Shown here piece by piece: positions 63,963 through 64,000 of a stretch of 64,000 nt of DNA. Origin of the DNA: Oscillospiraceae bacterium (GTDB taxonomy: Bacteria > Bacillota > Clostridia > Oscillospirales > Acutalibacteraceae); contig DPOR01000005.1 in the NCBI GenBank assembly GCA_003538135.1, positions 3,424-67,423 on the forward strand. The letters run 5' to 3'. The translations under genes and the position numbers were made by a program. A model generated the notes under the pieces. That model was not told the origin of the DNA. It made no database searches and worked only from the letters and a program-made list of their open reading frames with translations. Within the stretch, counting starts at the first letter, position 1; every line of letters starts with the position of its first letter.

Positions 63963-64000
63963 TCCCAAACCACCCGCGCTACCAACTGCGCCACACCCGG
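63963..64000 (-). pseudogene. 5' half of a split host tRNA-Pro(TGG)
   Basis: Leftward from 64000: acceptor strand CCGGGTG, D-arm GCGCAGTTGGTAGCGC, anticodon stem GGTGG and loop TTTGGGA, after which homology stops at the core TCCCAAAC (63963-63970, + strand). Joined to 56773-56810 it gives a complete, fully paired tRNA-Pro(TGG). The window ends exactly at the tRNA 5' end, so its promoter cannot be seen. Confidence 0.82.

Larger units (their letters stand above)
56811..63970. mobile_element. 7.15-kb integrative element inserted in the tRNA-Pro anticodon loop
   Basis: Bounded by two copies of TCCCAAAC (56811-56818 and 63963-63970), each joined to one half of a tRNA-Pro(TGG). Contents left to right: Piwi C-terminal remnant, two small related proteins, excisionase, HTH protein, two integrases, HEPN/SEC-C protein and a complete tRNA-Pro. 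TGTGGTCAA sites lie near both ends (56944; 63837 and 63849), as expected for integrase arm sites. Joining the ends gives ATGC-TCCCAAAC-GCAT, a symmetric core site. There are no conjugation genes, so it would move by mobilisation or as a satellite. Confidence 0.8.

Overview
The window looks like chromosome of an anaerobic, hydrogen-producing gut-type member of the Clostridia (Oscillospiraceae/Christensenellales-like). The evidence is an electron-bifurcating [FeFe]-hydrogenase operon, three GH78 alpha-L-rhamnosidases, Gram-positive type Shine-Dalgarno sequences and lipoprotein signals, sigma-A promoters with 16-18 bp spacing, and a mid-50% GC backbone broken by AT-rich mobile pieces. The species cannot be named from sequence alone.

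Layout. 0-2.9 kb: the end of an integrative element (ImmR-like repressor, ImmA-like protease, HIRAN membrane protein, tyrosine integrase) lying against a tRNA Met-Glu-Val operon. 3.3-9.9 kb: GH78 rhamnosidase, a divergent lipoprotein, an Rrf2 regulator, an internally deleted mnmA, cysK with a cysteine-rich leader peptide and attenuator, and CorA. 10-14.6 kb: LicD/LicC-like pair, isochorismatase-type hydrolase, tyrosine phosphatase, DUF2975/XRE/lipoprotein operon. 14.7-22.6 kb: an unusual block with two SCP2-like (sterol/lipid-binding) proteins, a split transketolase, a glutamate-1-semialdehyde-aminomutase-like enzyme, an amidohydrolase and a GltS-like transporter. 22.9-32.6 kb: PrsW protease, phosphoesterases, GDSL esterase, nitroreductase, PrsA-like foldase, NAD synthetase, and an AGCS symporter that seems to start at ACG. 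32.8-38.7 kb: PHP protein plus hydrogenase operon. 39-46 kb: acetyltransferases, a signal-peptidase-like protein without catalytic residues, YbaK, tRNA-Ala, CCA enzyme, ArsC-like protein. 46-56.6 kb: two rhamnosidase operons with GPH symporter, lipoprotein and TetR regulator. 56.8-64 kb: a 7.15 kb integrative element.

The most striking features are as follows. (1) The right-hand element splits a host tRNA-Pro(TGG) gene in the anticodon loop (3' half at 56773-56818, 5' half at 63963-64000) and carries a complete tRNA-Pro(TGG) just inside its right end. Joining the two element ends gives a perfectly symmetric ATGC-core-GCAT site. Its genes include two tandem integrases, a Piwi C-terminal remnant and an AT-rich HEPN/SEC-C candidate defence gene. 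(2) The SCP2/transketolase/aminomutase block has no pathway known to me; split transketolases are known as steroid side-chain lyases (DesAB), which makes a steroid or lipid substrate worth testing. (3) cysK is preceded by a 37-residue peptide with seven cysteines, a rho-independent terminator and a palindrome over its -35 box, so its expression probably responds to Cys-tRNA supply and to an Rrf2 regulator.

Metabolic theme: import and cleavage of rhamnosylated substrates, fermentation with H2 as electron sink (HydABC), and cysteine/Fe-S linked control. All functions are read from sequence motifs; no searches or alignments were run.
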